Assembly: GCA_903954205.1 (NCBI GenBank)
Contig: CAJBMR010000266.1
Span: 1 to 8,293 of the forward strand
Direction: 5' to 3'
DNA from: an uncultured bacterium
Lineage (GTDB): Bacteria; Actinomycetota; Actinomycetes; S36-B12
DNA length: 8,293 nt
This document shows, piece after piece, positions 1 through 5,333 of the stretch (the first letter of the stretch is position 1; each line of letters starts with the position of its first letter). The notes beneath the pieces were generated by a model. It was not told the origin of the DNA, made no database searches, and worked only from the letters and a program-made list of their open reading frames with translations. The translations under genes were made by a program, and so were the position numbers.

Positions 1-1705
1 GATGCGTGCCCAGTACCTCGACCGCATGGACATCGAGCGCGAGCGCGGCATCACCATCAAGTCCCAGGCGGTGCGCCTGCCCTATCGCGCCCAGGACGGC
101 CGCGACTACGTCCTCAACCTCATCGACACTCCCGGACACGTCGACTTCACCTACGAGGTCTCTCGCAGCCTTGCGGCATGTGAGGGCGCGGTCCTCCTGG
201 TCGATGCCGCCCAGGGCATCGAAGCCCAGACGCTCGCCAACCTCTACCTCGCGCTTGAGAACGATCTGCAGATCATCCCGGTGCTCAACAAGATCGACCT
301 TCCCGCTGCCCAGCCGGAGAAGTACGCCGCGGAGCTGGCTCACATCATTGGATGCTCACCCGACGATGTCCTCAAGGTGTCGGCCAAGACGGGCGAAGGT
401 GTCGCCGAACTCCTCGAGGAGGTCGTGCGCTTGGTGCCTCCGCCCATCGGTGACCCCTCCGCTCCCGTGCGCGCACTCATCTTCGACTCTGTCTATGACA
501 GCTATCGCGGTGTCGTCACCTATGTCCGTGTCATCGATGGCCACGTCTCCACGCGCGAGCGCATCCAGATGATGTCCACGCGGGCCACCCATGACCTGTT
601 GGAAATCGGCGTCATCTCACCCGAGCCGGTGCCCGCCAATGGCCTCGGCGTGGGTGAGGTCGGCTACCTCATCACCGGGGTCAAGGACGTGCGCCAGTCC
701 CGGGTGGGCGACACCGTCACCCTGTCGCACAAGGGAGCCGTCGAAGCCCTTGGCGGCTATCGCGACCCCAAGCCCATGGTCTTCTCGGGTCTGTATCCGC
801 TCGATGGTTCGGACTACCCGGCGCTGCGTGACGCGCTCGACAAGCTCAAGCTCAATGACGCTGCACTCGTCTACGAGCCGGAGACCTCGGTCGCGCTGGG
901 CTTCGGCTTCCGCTGCGGATTCCTCGGACTGCTCCATCTCGAGATCGTGCGCGAGCGACTTGAGCGCGAGTTCAACCTCGACCTCATCTCGACGGCGCCC
1001 AACGTCGTCTACCGCGTCATCAAGGACGACGGGGCCGAGGTGGTCGTCACCAACCCGTCGGAGTTCCCGGTGGGCAAGGTGGCGGAGGTGCATGAGCCGG
1101 TGGTGCGTTCGACGATCCTCGCGCCGTCGGACTTCGTCGGCACGATCATGGAGCTGTGCCAGGCGCGCCGGGGCGTGCTCCTCGGGATGGACTACCTCAG
1201 TCAGGATCGGGTCGAGCTGCGCTACACCCTGCCGCTCGCTGAGATCGTCTTCGACTTCTTCGATCAGTTGAAGTCGCGCACCAAGGGCTACGCCTCCCTG
1301 GATTACGAGACCAGTGGCGAGGAGGCGGCCGACCTGGTCAAGGTCGACATCCTGCTGCACGGCGACACCGTCGATGCGTTCAGTGCAATCGTCCACAAGG
1401 ACAAGGCCTACGCGTACGGCGTCGCCATGACGGCCAAACTGCGCGAGCTCATCCCGCGGCAGCAGTTTGAAGTGCCGATCCAGGCTGCCATCGGCTCACG
1501 CGTCATCGCGCGCGAGACCGTGCGCGCGATCCGCAAGGACGTGCTGGCCAAGTGCTACGGCGGCGACATCACGCGTAAGCGGAAACTGCTGGAGAAGCAG
1601 AAGGAAGGCAAGAAGCGGATGAAGATGGTGGGGCGCGTCGAGGTACCTCAGGAGGCCTTCATCGCAGCACTATCCACTGGCGAGGAGACCGCCGCCAAGA
1701 AGTGA
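1..1705 (+). CDS. lepA: Elongation factor 4 (LepA), 5'-truncated
   Basis: This is a translational GTPase that binds the ribosome, is described as back-translocating or remodelling it, and affects initiation and assembly. The first full codon is at base 2; the ATG there is internal, because it aligns with about residue 36 of E. coli LepA. At least 35 N-terminal residues, including the P-loop, therefore lie before the window. In the visible 567 residues I see the switch I motif ERERGIT (12-18), G3 DTPGH (42-46, with the catalytic-type His), G4 NKID (96-99) and G5 SAKTG (127-131). These are followed by domain II, the EF-G-like domains III and V, and the LepA-specific C-terminal domain rich in Lys/Arg (KRKLLEKQKEGKKRMK). 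The C-terminus looks complete and no key residue is missing in the visible part. It converges on a lipoprotein gene 3 bp away. Identification is very secure. Confidence 0.98.
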   Translation, partial: MRAQYLDRMDIERERGITIKSQAVRLPYRAQDGRDYVLNLIDTPGHVDFTYEVSRSLAACEGAVLLVDAAQGIEAQTLANLYLALENDLQIIPVLNKIDLPAAQPEKYAAELAHIIGCSPDDVLKVSAKTGEGVAELLEEVVRLVPPPIGDPSAPVRALIFDSVYDSYRGVVTYVRVIDGHVSTRERIQMMSTRATHDLLEIGVISPEPVPANGLGVGEVGYLITGVKDVRQSRVGDTVTLSHKGAVEALGGYRDPKPMVFSGLYPLDGSDYPALRDALDKLKLNDAALVYEPETSVALGFGFRCGFLGLLHLEIVRERLEREFNLDLISTAPNVVYRVIKDDGAEVVVTNPSEFPVGKVAEVHEPVVRSTILAPSDFVGTIMELCQARRGVLLGMDYLSQDRVELRYTLPLAEIVFDFFDQLKSRTKGYASLDYETSGEEAADLVKVDILLHGDTVDAFSAIVHKDKAYAYGVAMTAKLRELIPRQQFEVPIQAAIGSRVIARETVRAIRKDVLAKCYGGDITRKRKLLEKQKEGKKRMKMVGRVEVPQEAFIAALSTGEETAAKK

Positions 1706-1735
1706 TCGTCAGCGGTCGGTGACGCTGAAGATCAC
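1702..1735. terminator. Candidate bidirectional hairpin at the lepA / lipoprotein convergent ends
   Basis: The left arm GTGATC-g-TCAGCG (1702-1714) pairs with CGCTGA-a-GATCAC (1723-1735). This gives two perfect 6-bp helices separated by one G/A mismatch, with an 8-nt loop (GTCGGTGA). The structure contains both the lepA TGA (1703-1705) and the TGA of the opposing lipoprotein gene (1709-1711 on the complement). There is no T-run on either side, so it is not a textbook intrinsic terminator. Its place between convergent genes still suits a shared terminator or an mRNA 3'-end stabiliser. The pairing is seen directly; the function is inferred. Confidence 0.5.
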
Positions 1736-2194
1736 GATCGTCTGGCCTCCGCTGGCCGCGGAGAACATCGTGACGACCTTGCCCTCCTTGGTCAGTGCCC
1801 ACATGCCGTTGACGCCCCCCGGTGGCACGCTCGGATCGACCGACCACCCCTGATTGGCCTGCAGATCCTTGGCGTAGGCATCGACCGCGGCGGCCTGGTC
1901 GCCTTCGGCGATCATCTGCGCGGTGAGTCCTTCGGGCGTGGACGCTGCGGATGCGAGCGTGAAGCCCGGGATGAGCGTGAGGTCGGCGGGCCAGCCCTCG
2001 GGGAACTCGCCCGTGCCGATCTCGTAGCTGCCGTCGCTGGTATCGATGCGCACTTCGCCGTCCTCGCCCATGTCGACCGAGGCGCTGCCCCCGAGGGCGT
2101 CGTTGACCATGTTTTCGGCAGTCTGCTGCGAACTGCAGGCCGCAAGCGGCACAAGCAGGGCGGCAAGGGCAGCTGCAGCGAGGGCGCGCCGCAT
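1709..2194 (-). CDS. Small secreted lipoprotein of unknown function
   Basis: The predicted protein has 161 residues. It opens with a short basic n-region (MRR), an Ala/Leu-rich hydrophobic stretch, and a lipobox LAAC at residues 17-20, so Cys20 would be lipidated and the mature protein anchored on the outer face of the membrane. The mature part is small and acidic. It has an early DGEVRI strand-like segment (46-50) and a FPEGWPADL motif (64-72), a 'Pro-x-x-Trp-Pro' type seen, to my memory, in uncharacterised actinobacterial lipoproteins. The C-terminal half looks like alternating strands ending TIVIFSVTDR. I chose this ATG because it places the signal peptide at the N-terminus; an in-frame ATG 96 bases further upstream would add non-signal sequence. 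The ATG overlaps the stop of the DUF4870 gene by one base (TGATG), and no strong Shine-Dalgarno is visible, which fits translational coupling. I do not recognise a function. Confidence 0.85.
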   Translation of the reverse strand: MRRALAAAALAALLVPLAACSSQQTAENMVNDALGGSASVDMGEDGEVRIDTSDGSYEIGTGEFPEGWPADLTLIPGFTLASAASTPEGLTAQMIAEGDQAAAVDAYAKDLQANQGWSVDPSVPPGGVNGMWALTKEGKVVTMFSAASGGQTIVIFSVTDR

Positions 2195-2571
2195 CACTTC
2201 ACGAATCTGATGTTGATGGGGTAGCGGTACGCGACGCCCTGGTTGTTCTTGATGGCAGCGATCACGCAGAAGACGATCGAGAGGATCCACACCACGAGGA
2301 ATACGAAGATGCCGATGACGACGAGCATGAGAACGAAACTCACCACGTAGCCAATGAGCACCGTGATCTGGAAGTTCAGTGCCTCGGTGGATTCCTTCTT
2401 GACGAACTCATTGCGCGGTCCAAAGACCAGCATGACGATGAGCGGCCCGATGAAGCCCAGGATGATGCCCGAGAGTTGGCCCAGCATGGCCCACAGGCGC
2501 GCGTCGGAGTCCGACATCGGCTGCTGGCCCACAGGGGGTGTGGGGGGTTGGGGCGGTGGAGTTGTCGACAT
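2194..2571 (-). CDS. DUF4870 / Tic20-like small membrane protein
   Basis: The 125-residue protein starts with a Pro-rich cytosolic segment (about 1-20, PPPQPPTPP). A DARLWAMLGQLSG motif (23-35) leads into a first membrane helix (about 32-51). A polar loop, NEFVKKESTEALNFQIT (54-70), is the signature I associate with DUF4870, with the conserved Glu-Ala-Leu-Asn-Phe-Gln core. Two further hydrophobic helices follow (about 69-84 and 86-108), then a short basic tail. The family's biochemical role is not established. The start is set by AAGGAGG (complement of 2576-2582), four bases before the ATG. It is the first gene of a two-gene operon with the lipoprotein, overlapping it by one base, so the two products may act together at the membrane; that is inference. 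It diverges from hemW. Confidence 0.9.
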   Translation of the reverse strand: MSTTPPPQPPTPPVGQQPMSDSDARLWAMLGQLSGIILGFIGPLIVMLVFGPRNEFVKKESTEALNFQITVLIGYVVSFVLMLVVIGIFVFLVVWILSIVFCVIAAIKNNQGVAYRYPINIRFVK

Positions 2572-2575
2572 GGTG

Positions 2576-2582
2576 CCTCCTT
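2576..2582 (-). promoter_or_regulatory. Shine-Dalgarno of the DUF4870 gene
   Basis: On the complement this reads AAGGAGG, four bases before the ATG whose first base is 2571. It is a near-perfect anti-16S match and fixes the start of the membrane protein. By contrast, the divergent hemW has no such site. Confidence 0.8.
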
Positions 2583-2609
2583 GGCCGGGCTTCAGGTGTT
2601 CCTGGGCCC

Positions 2610-2615
2610 AGTGTA
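2610..2615 (-). promoter_or_regulatory. Candidate -10 box of the DUF4870-lipoprotein operon
   Basis: The complement reads TACACT, matching the TANNNT -10 consensus of actinobacterial housekeeping promoters. It would start transcription near 2603 and leave a leader of about 30 nt that includes the AAGGAGG site. No good -35 is visible 16-18 bp upstream, which is common in high-GC actinobacteria. A GCCGC-CT-GCGGC dyad (2617-2628) lies just upstream. Consensus match only. Confidence 0.45.
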
Positions 2616-2635
2616 CGCCGCCTGCGGCAGCGAAG

Positions 2636-2663
2636 CCCGGTCATGCAGAGCACAATGACCGGG
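2636..2663. repeat. Perfect 9-bp inverted repeat, 10-bp spacer (operator-like)
   Basis: CCCGGTCAT (2636-2644) and ATGACCGGG (2655-2663) are exact reverse complements separated by GCAGAGCACA. The right arm overlaps the last bases of the candidate hemW -10 and ends on the first base of the hemW GTG. Relative to the divergent DUF4870 promoter, the dyad covers about -33 to -60. Arm centres are 19 bp apart, close to two helical turns, as expected for a dimeric regulator binding one DNA face. I do not recognise the half-site. The repeat is certain; the operator role is inferred. Confidence 0.6.
2651..2656 (+). promoter_or_regulatory. Candidate -10 box for a leaderless hemW transcript
   Basis: CACAAT lies exactly six bases before the hemW GTG, so transcription would begin at or next to the start codon. 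The first base departs from TANNNT, which lowers confidence. The segment through the start codon (CACAATGACCGGGTG) matches the equivalent HIT-gene segment at 7233-7247 in 12 of 15 positions, which supports a shared type of signal. Confidence 0.4.
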
Positions 2664-3802
2664 TGTTGCCCTCGTCCGTGTCGCATCCGCCACTGGGCTT
2701 CTATGTGCACGTGCCCTTCTGCGCGTCGCGCTGCGGCTACTGCGACTTCAACACCTACACGGCCGAGGAGCTGGGTGCGGGGGTGAGTCGGGCGACGTAC
2801 GCCGACACCGTGATCGAGGAGATCCGGTGGGCCCGGGGACAGGTGGCGGACGACCGCCCCGTGTCCACGGTCTTCGTGGGGGGCGGCACGCCCACTCTCC
2901 TGGGTGCTCGCGACCTCGTGCGCATCCTCGAGGTGATCCGCGCGGAGTTCGGTCTCGAGGCCGGGGCGGAGGTGACGACCGAGGCCAACCCGGACTCCGT
3001 GTCGCCCGCCATGCTGGAGGAGTTGCGTGCGGGCGGGTTCACGCGCGTGTCCTTCGGAGTGCAAAGCCTGGCGCCGCATGTCCTCGCTGTCCTCGAGCGC
3101 ACGCACACTCCGGGTCGATCCCTCGAGGCGATCGCCGAGGCCCGTGCGGCCGGCTTCACCCGGGTGAGTGCGGATCTCATCTACGCGACTCCCGGGGAGA
3201 CAGATGCGGACCTGGAGGGTTCGCTGCAGGCGGTGCTCGACGCCGGCGTGGACCACCTGTCCGCGTATTCGCTCATCGTCGAGGACGGCACGCGACTGGC
3301 TGCGCGCGTGCGTAGGGATGAGCTGCCGGCGCCGGACGACGACGTCGCCGCCGATCGCTATCGACTGATTGACACGATGGCCTCCGCCGCGGGGTTGCAG
3401 TGGTACGAGGTGTCCAACTGGGCCCTCCCGGGTTCGGAGTGCCGGCACAACCTGGGCTACTGGAGCGACGCCGACTGGTGGGGGGCCGGCCCCGGCGCGC
3501 ACGGGCACCTGGATGGGCGGCGCTGGTGGAATCTCAAGCATCCGGCGACGTATGCACGCGCGGTGGACCAGGGGGAAGCCCCGATCGCGGGCGAGGAGAC
3601 GGTCGATGCCCAGGGGCGTGCGCTTGAGCGGATCATGCTCGGTATGCGCACGCGGCAGGGGATCGCGCGCGAGGGCCTGCCGGCTGAGATCGTCACGGAG
3701 TTGACGGACGAGCAGTTGATCGAGGTGGTGGGTGACCACGTCGTCCTCACGTCGAGCGGGCGTCTCCTCGCTGACGCGGTGGTGCGTCGACTCGCACCCT
3801 GA
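2663..3802 (+). CDS. hemW: Radical SAM heme chaperone HemW (formerly HemN-like)
   Basis: The predicted 379-residue protein carries the radical-SAM cluster motif CASRCGYC (Cys20, 24, 27: CX3CX2C). This follows the family sequence FYVHVPFC and is followed by DFNTYT. A SAM-binding GGGTPTLL lies at 73-80. Further in are the HemW hallmarks VSFGVQSL, a TEANPDS-type strand and HNLGYW. The CX3CX2C cluster with this context separates HemW from true coproporphyrinogen III dehydrogenase (HemN). HemW binds heme and is thought to hand it to respiratory enzymes. I chose the GTG at 2663 because of the leaderless-type promoter six bases upstream; the in-frame GTG at 2678 (374 residues) is the alternative. 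Upstream in-frame sequence would overlap the divergent gene and lacks family similarity. The gene converges on the TM2 gene 19 bp away. Confidence 0.94.
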   Translation: MLPSSVSHPPLGFYVHVPFCASRCGYCDFNTYTAEELGAGVSRATYADTVIEEIRWARGQVADDRPVSTVFVGGGTPTLLGARDLVRILEVIRAEFGLEAGAEVTTEANPDSVSPAMLEELRAGGFTRVSFGVQSLAPHVLAVLERTHTPGRSLEAIAEARAAGFTRVSADLIYATPGETDADLEGSLQAVLDAGVDHLSAYSLIVEDGTRLAARVRRDELPAPDDDVAADRYRLIDTMASAAGLQWYEVSNWALPGSECRHNLGYWSDADWWGAGPGAHGHLDGRRWWNLKHPATYARAVDQGEAPIAGEETVDAQGRALERIMLGMRTRQGIAREGLPAEIVTELTDEQLIEVVGDHVVLTSSGRLLADAVVRRLAP

Positions 3803-3821
3803 GGCGCAGGCACAGTGACGA

Positions 3822-4190
3822 TCAGGGACGCAGGGGCCGGCCGTCAGCGTCGGTCGTGATGCCACTGCCGCCGAGGATGAGGCCGCCTTCGATGATTCCC
3901 CAGAGGCCACCGACACCGCACGTCGCAATGGTCACCAAGATTTGCAGTACGCCGATGCTGGTAAAGCCCAGGTAGAACCGATGCACACCGAATGCCCCGA
4001 GGAAGATGCCGAGCAGTCCCGCGGTGAGACGCGACTTCGCTGGCGGATCGACGTACGCAGCCCACTCGATGGGGCCCGCCGGGGGCAGGACCGGGTAGCC
4101 GGGCGGAGGGGGGCCGGGGTACGCCGGGCCGGTAGGCAGGGGGCCGCTCATGGGGGGAGCCTGCGGCTCCTCCGGCGTGGGCTGCGTCAT
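3822..4190 (-). CDS. TM2-domain membrane protein with Pro-rich N-terminus
   Basis: The protein has 122 residues. Residues 1-50 are Pro/Gly-rich and probably disordered (including PGPPPPGYP). From residue 52 the TM2 signature appears: KSRLTAGLLGIFLGAFGVHRFYLG (52-75), a hydrophobic stretch, and a second helix with GGLWGIIEGGLIL (94-106). The Asp usual at the start of the last motif is Glu here. The tail TTDADGRPL is typical of actinobacterial TM2 proteins. The function of the domain is not established; two membrane helices with a short turn carrying the His-Arg-Phe-Tyr segment are expected. The start is fixed by AAGGAGG (complement of 4196-4202), five bases before the ATG. It lies convergent to hemW and divergent to hrcA, sharing the upstream region that contains CIRCE. 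I could not find a convincing -10 for it. Confidence 0.92.
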   Translation of the reverse strand: MTQPTPEEPQAPPMSGPLPTGPAYPGPPPPGYPVLPPAGPIEWAAYVDPPAKSRLTAGLLGIFLGAFGVHRFYLGFTSIGVLQILVTIATCGVGGLWGIIEGGLILGGSGITTDADGRPLRP

Positions 4191-4195
4191 GCGAA

Positions 4196-4202
4196 CCTCC
4201 TT
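4196..4202 (-). promoter_or_regulatory. Shine-Dalgarno of the TM2 gene
   Basis: The complement reads AAGGAGG, followed by a five-base spacer (TTCGC) and the ATG. It decides the start against an in-frame ATG about 30 bases further upstream. Confidence 0.8.
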
Positions 4203-4231
4203 GTCAACAGGCCCCATGCTGCCCGAGGGCG

Positions 4232-4237
4232 TAGGAT
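4232..4237 (+). promoter_or_regulatory. hrcA promoter -10 box
   Basis: TAGGAT matches the actinobacterial TANNNT -10 consensus and abuts the CIRCE left arm, sharing its last T. The expected transcription start (about 4244) lies inside the operator, so bound HrcA should block initiation. TTGTCA at 4201-4206 is too far upstream (25 bp) to be a normal -35. The same GTAGGATT octamer occurs before phoH (7592-7599). Confidence 0.65.
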
Positions 4238-4263
4238 TGGCACTCGGGTAAGGGGAGTGCCAA
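4237..4263. promoter_or_regulatory. CIRCE operator (HrcA binding site)
   Basis: TTGGCACTC (4237-4245), a 9-base spacer, and GAGTGCCAA (4255-4263) form a perfect 9-9-9 inverted repeat. The CIRCE consensus is TTAGCACTC-N9-GAGTGCTAA; this copy differs at one position in each arm, and the two changes compensate (A to G, T to C). It lies 29 bp before the hrcA start, indicating autoregulation of hrcA and, by read-through, of dnaJ and perhaps rsmE. It also lies 46 bp upstream of the divergent TM2 start. Confidence 0.96.
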
Positions 4264-4280
4264 TGGCGGCGCTCGGATGC

Positions 4281-4287
4281 GAGGAGG
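4281..4287 (+). promoter_or_regulatory. Shine-Dalgarno of hrcA
   Basis: GAGGAGG followed by TGGCG and ATG at 4293. This decides the hrcA start: the earlier in-frame ATG at 4263 overlaps the CIRCE arm and has no ribosome binding site. Confidence 0.8.
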
Positions 4288-4292
4288 TGGCG

Positions 4293-5306
4293 ATGCTCGA
4301 GGATCGACGCCTCGCCGTGCTTCGCGCCATCGTCGAGGACTACGTCTCCACGCGCGAGCCGGTGGGCAGCAAAGCCATCGTGGAGCGCCACGCGCTCGGC
4401 GTGTCCTCGGCGACGATCCGAAATGACATGGCCTTCCTCGAGGAAGAGGGCTACATCGCTCAGCCGCACACGAGTGCTGGTCGCATCCCCACAGACTTCG
4501 GATACCGCGCGTTCGTCGACAGGCTCTCTGGAGTGAAGCCGCTGTCCTCAGCTGAACGACGTGCGATCTCAGACTTCCTCGCTGGCGCTGTCGACCTGGA
4601 TGACGTCATGGCGCGGAGTGTGCGACTACTCGCACAGCTCACACGCCAGGTCGCGCTCGTGCAATATCCGTCGCTCGTCCAGTCGACTGTCCTGCACATC
4701 GAACTCGTGCGACTGAGCGAGTCACGTCTCCTCCTCGTGCTCATCGCCGACACTGGTCGCGTGGAGCAGCGCTCCATCGATCTTCCGGCCGCAATGACCG
4801 AGGACGAGGCGACCTCGCTGCGCGCCCGGCTCGTGGCCAGTGCGATCGGTGAGCGCTGCTCCGACCTCGGAGATCAGCTCACGCCGCTGGTCGATGCCGC
4901 CACTCCCGAGCTGCGACCGGCCGTCGCCGCGGTAGTGGCCAGCCTCATCGAGGCCACCGCCGACACCGTGGAGCAGCGCATCGTCCTGGGCGGCACGGCC
5001 AACCTCGCCCGCTACCGCGACTCCTTCTCGATCAGCCTCGAGCCGGTGCTCGAAGCACTCGAGGAGCAGGTCGTGCTGCTGCGACTCCTCGGCGAGGTCT
5101 CAGGTGAGGTCACCGTGCGCATCGGCCACGAGAATCCCGTCGAGGACCTTCAGGGGACGAGCCTTGTGGCGACGGGCTACGGCCGCGGTGATTCCGTGGT
5201 CGCGGGAGTGGGGGTCGTGGGACCCACGCACATGGACTACCCCGGCACGATGGCCTCGGTCCGCGCCGTGGCGCAGTACCTCAGCCAGATCCTTGACGAG
5301 AACTAG
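4293..5306 (+). CDS. hrcA: Heat-inducible transcription repressor HrcA
   Basis: The 337-residue protein is of normal family length. HrcA is a dimeric repressor that binds CIRCE and is released on heat stress, classically through chaperone availability. The N-terminal winged helix-turn-helix (about 1-70) shows REPVGSKAIVERH, VSSATIRNDMAFLEEEGYI and PHTSAGRIPTDFGYR, all family signatures. The GAF-like and dimerisation regions follow, with a late VATGYGRGDSVVAGVGVVGPTHM-type segment (about 297-319) and the ending YLSQILDEN. The start at 4293 gives the usual N-terminus (MLEDRRLAVLRAIVEDY). The perfect CIRCE directly upstream confirms the assignment independently. dnaJ follows after 27 bp, so the two are very likely cotranscribed. 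Confidence 0.98.
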   Translation: MLEDRRLAVLRAIVEDYVSTREPVGSKAIVERHALGVSSATIRNDMAFLEEEGYIAQPHTSAGRIPTDFGYRAFVDRLSGVKPLSSAERRAISDFLAGAVDLDDVMARSVRLLAQLTRQVALVQYPSLVQSTVLHIELVRLSESRLLLVLIADTGRVEQRSIDLPAAMTEDEATSLRARLVASAIGERCSDLGDQLTPLVDAATPELRPAVAAVVASLIEATADTVEQRIVLGGTANLARYRDSFSISLEPVLEALEEQVVLLRLLGEVSGEVTVRIGHENPVEDLQGTSLVATGYGRGDSVVAGVGVVGPTHMDYPGTMASVRAVAQYLSQILDEN

Positions 5307-5333
5307 CGACGAGAGCAGACGAGACCCGACAAC

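Noticed and set aside
617..1396. Long open frame antisense to lepA (259 codons).
   Set aside because: It is a shadow of the GC-rich lepA codons: Arg/Asp/His/Val-heavy, with no family motif and no ribosome site, opposite an unmistakable conserved gene.
2354..2662. Extending hemW upstream in frame by about 100 codons.
   Set aside because: The added sequence is antisense to the DUF4870 gene and unlike any HemW N-terminus; the family begins shortly before FYVHVPFC.
3829..3850. Possible terminator hairpin between hemW and the TM2 gene around GGCCGGCC.
   Set aside because: The inner arms meet as a loopless palindrome and the outer 4-bp arms need an unequal internal loop; there is no T-run, so I see no convincing terminator here.
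2408..3928. 506-codon open frame antisense to hemW.
   Set aside because: It runs through hemW and into both neighbours, has His/Arg-rich low-complexity composition and no recognisable motif. hemW is conserved on the plus strand, so this is a codon-bias artefact.
3942..4292. Extending hrcA upstream in frame across the TM2 gene and CIRCE.
   Set aside because: The upstream residues are antisense to the TM2 gene, and the GAGGAGG site sets the start at 4293 with the usual HrcA N-terminus.
5293..5321. TTGACG as a -35 for a separate dnaJ promoter.
   Set aside because: The hexamer 17 bp downstream is CAGACG, which does not resemble a -10; cotranscription with hrcA is simpler.
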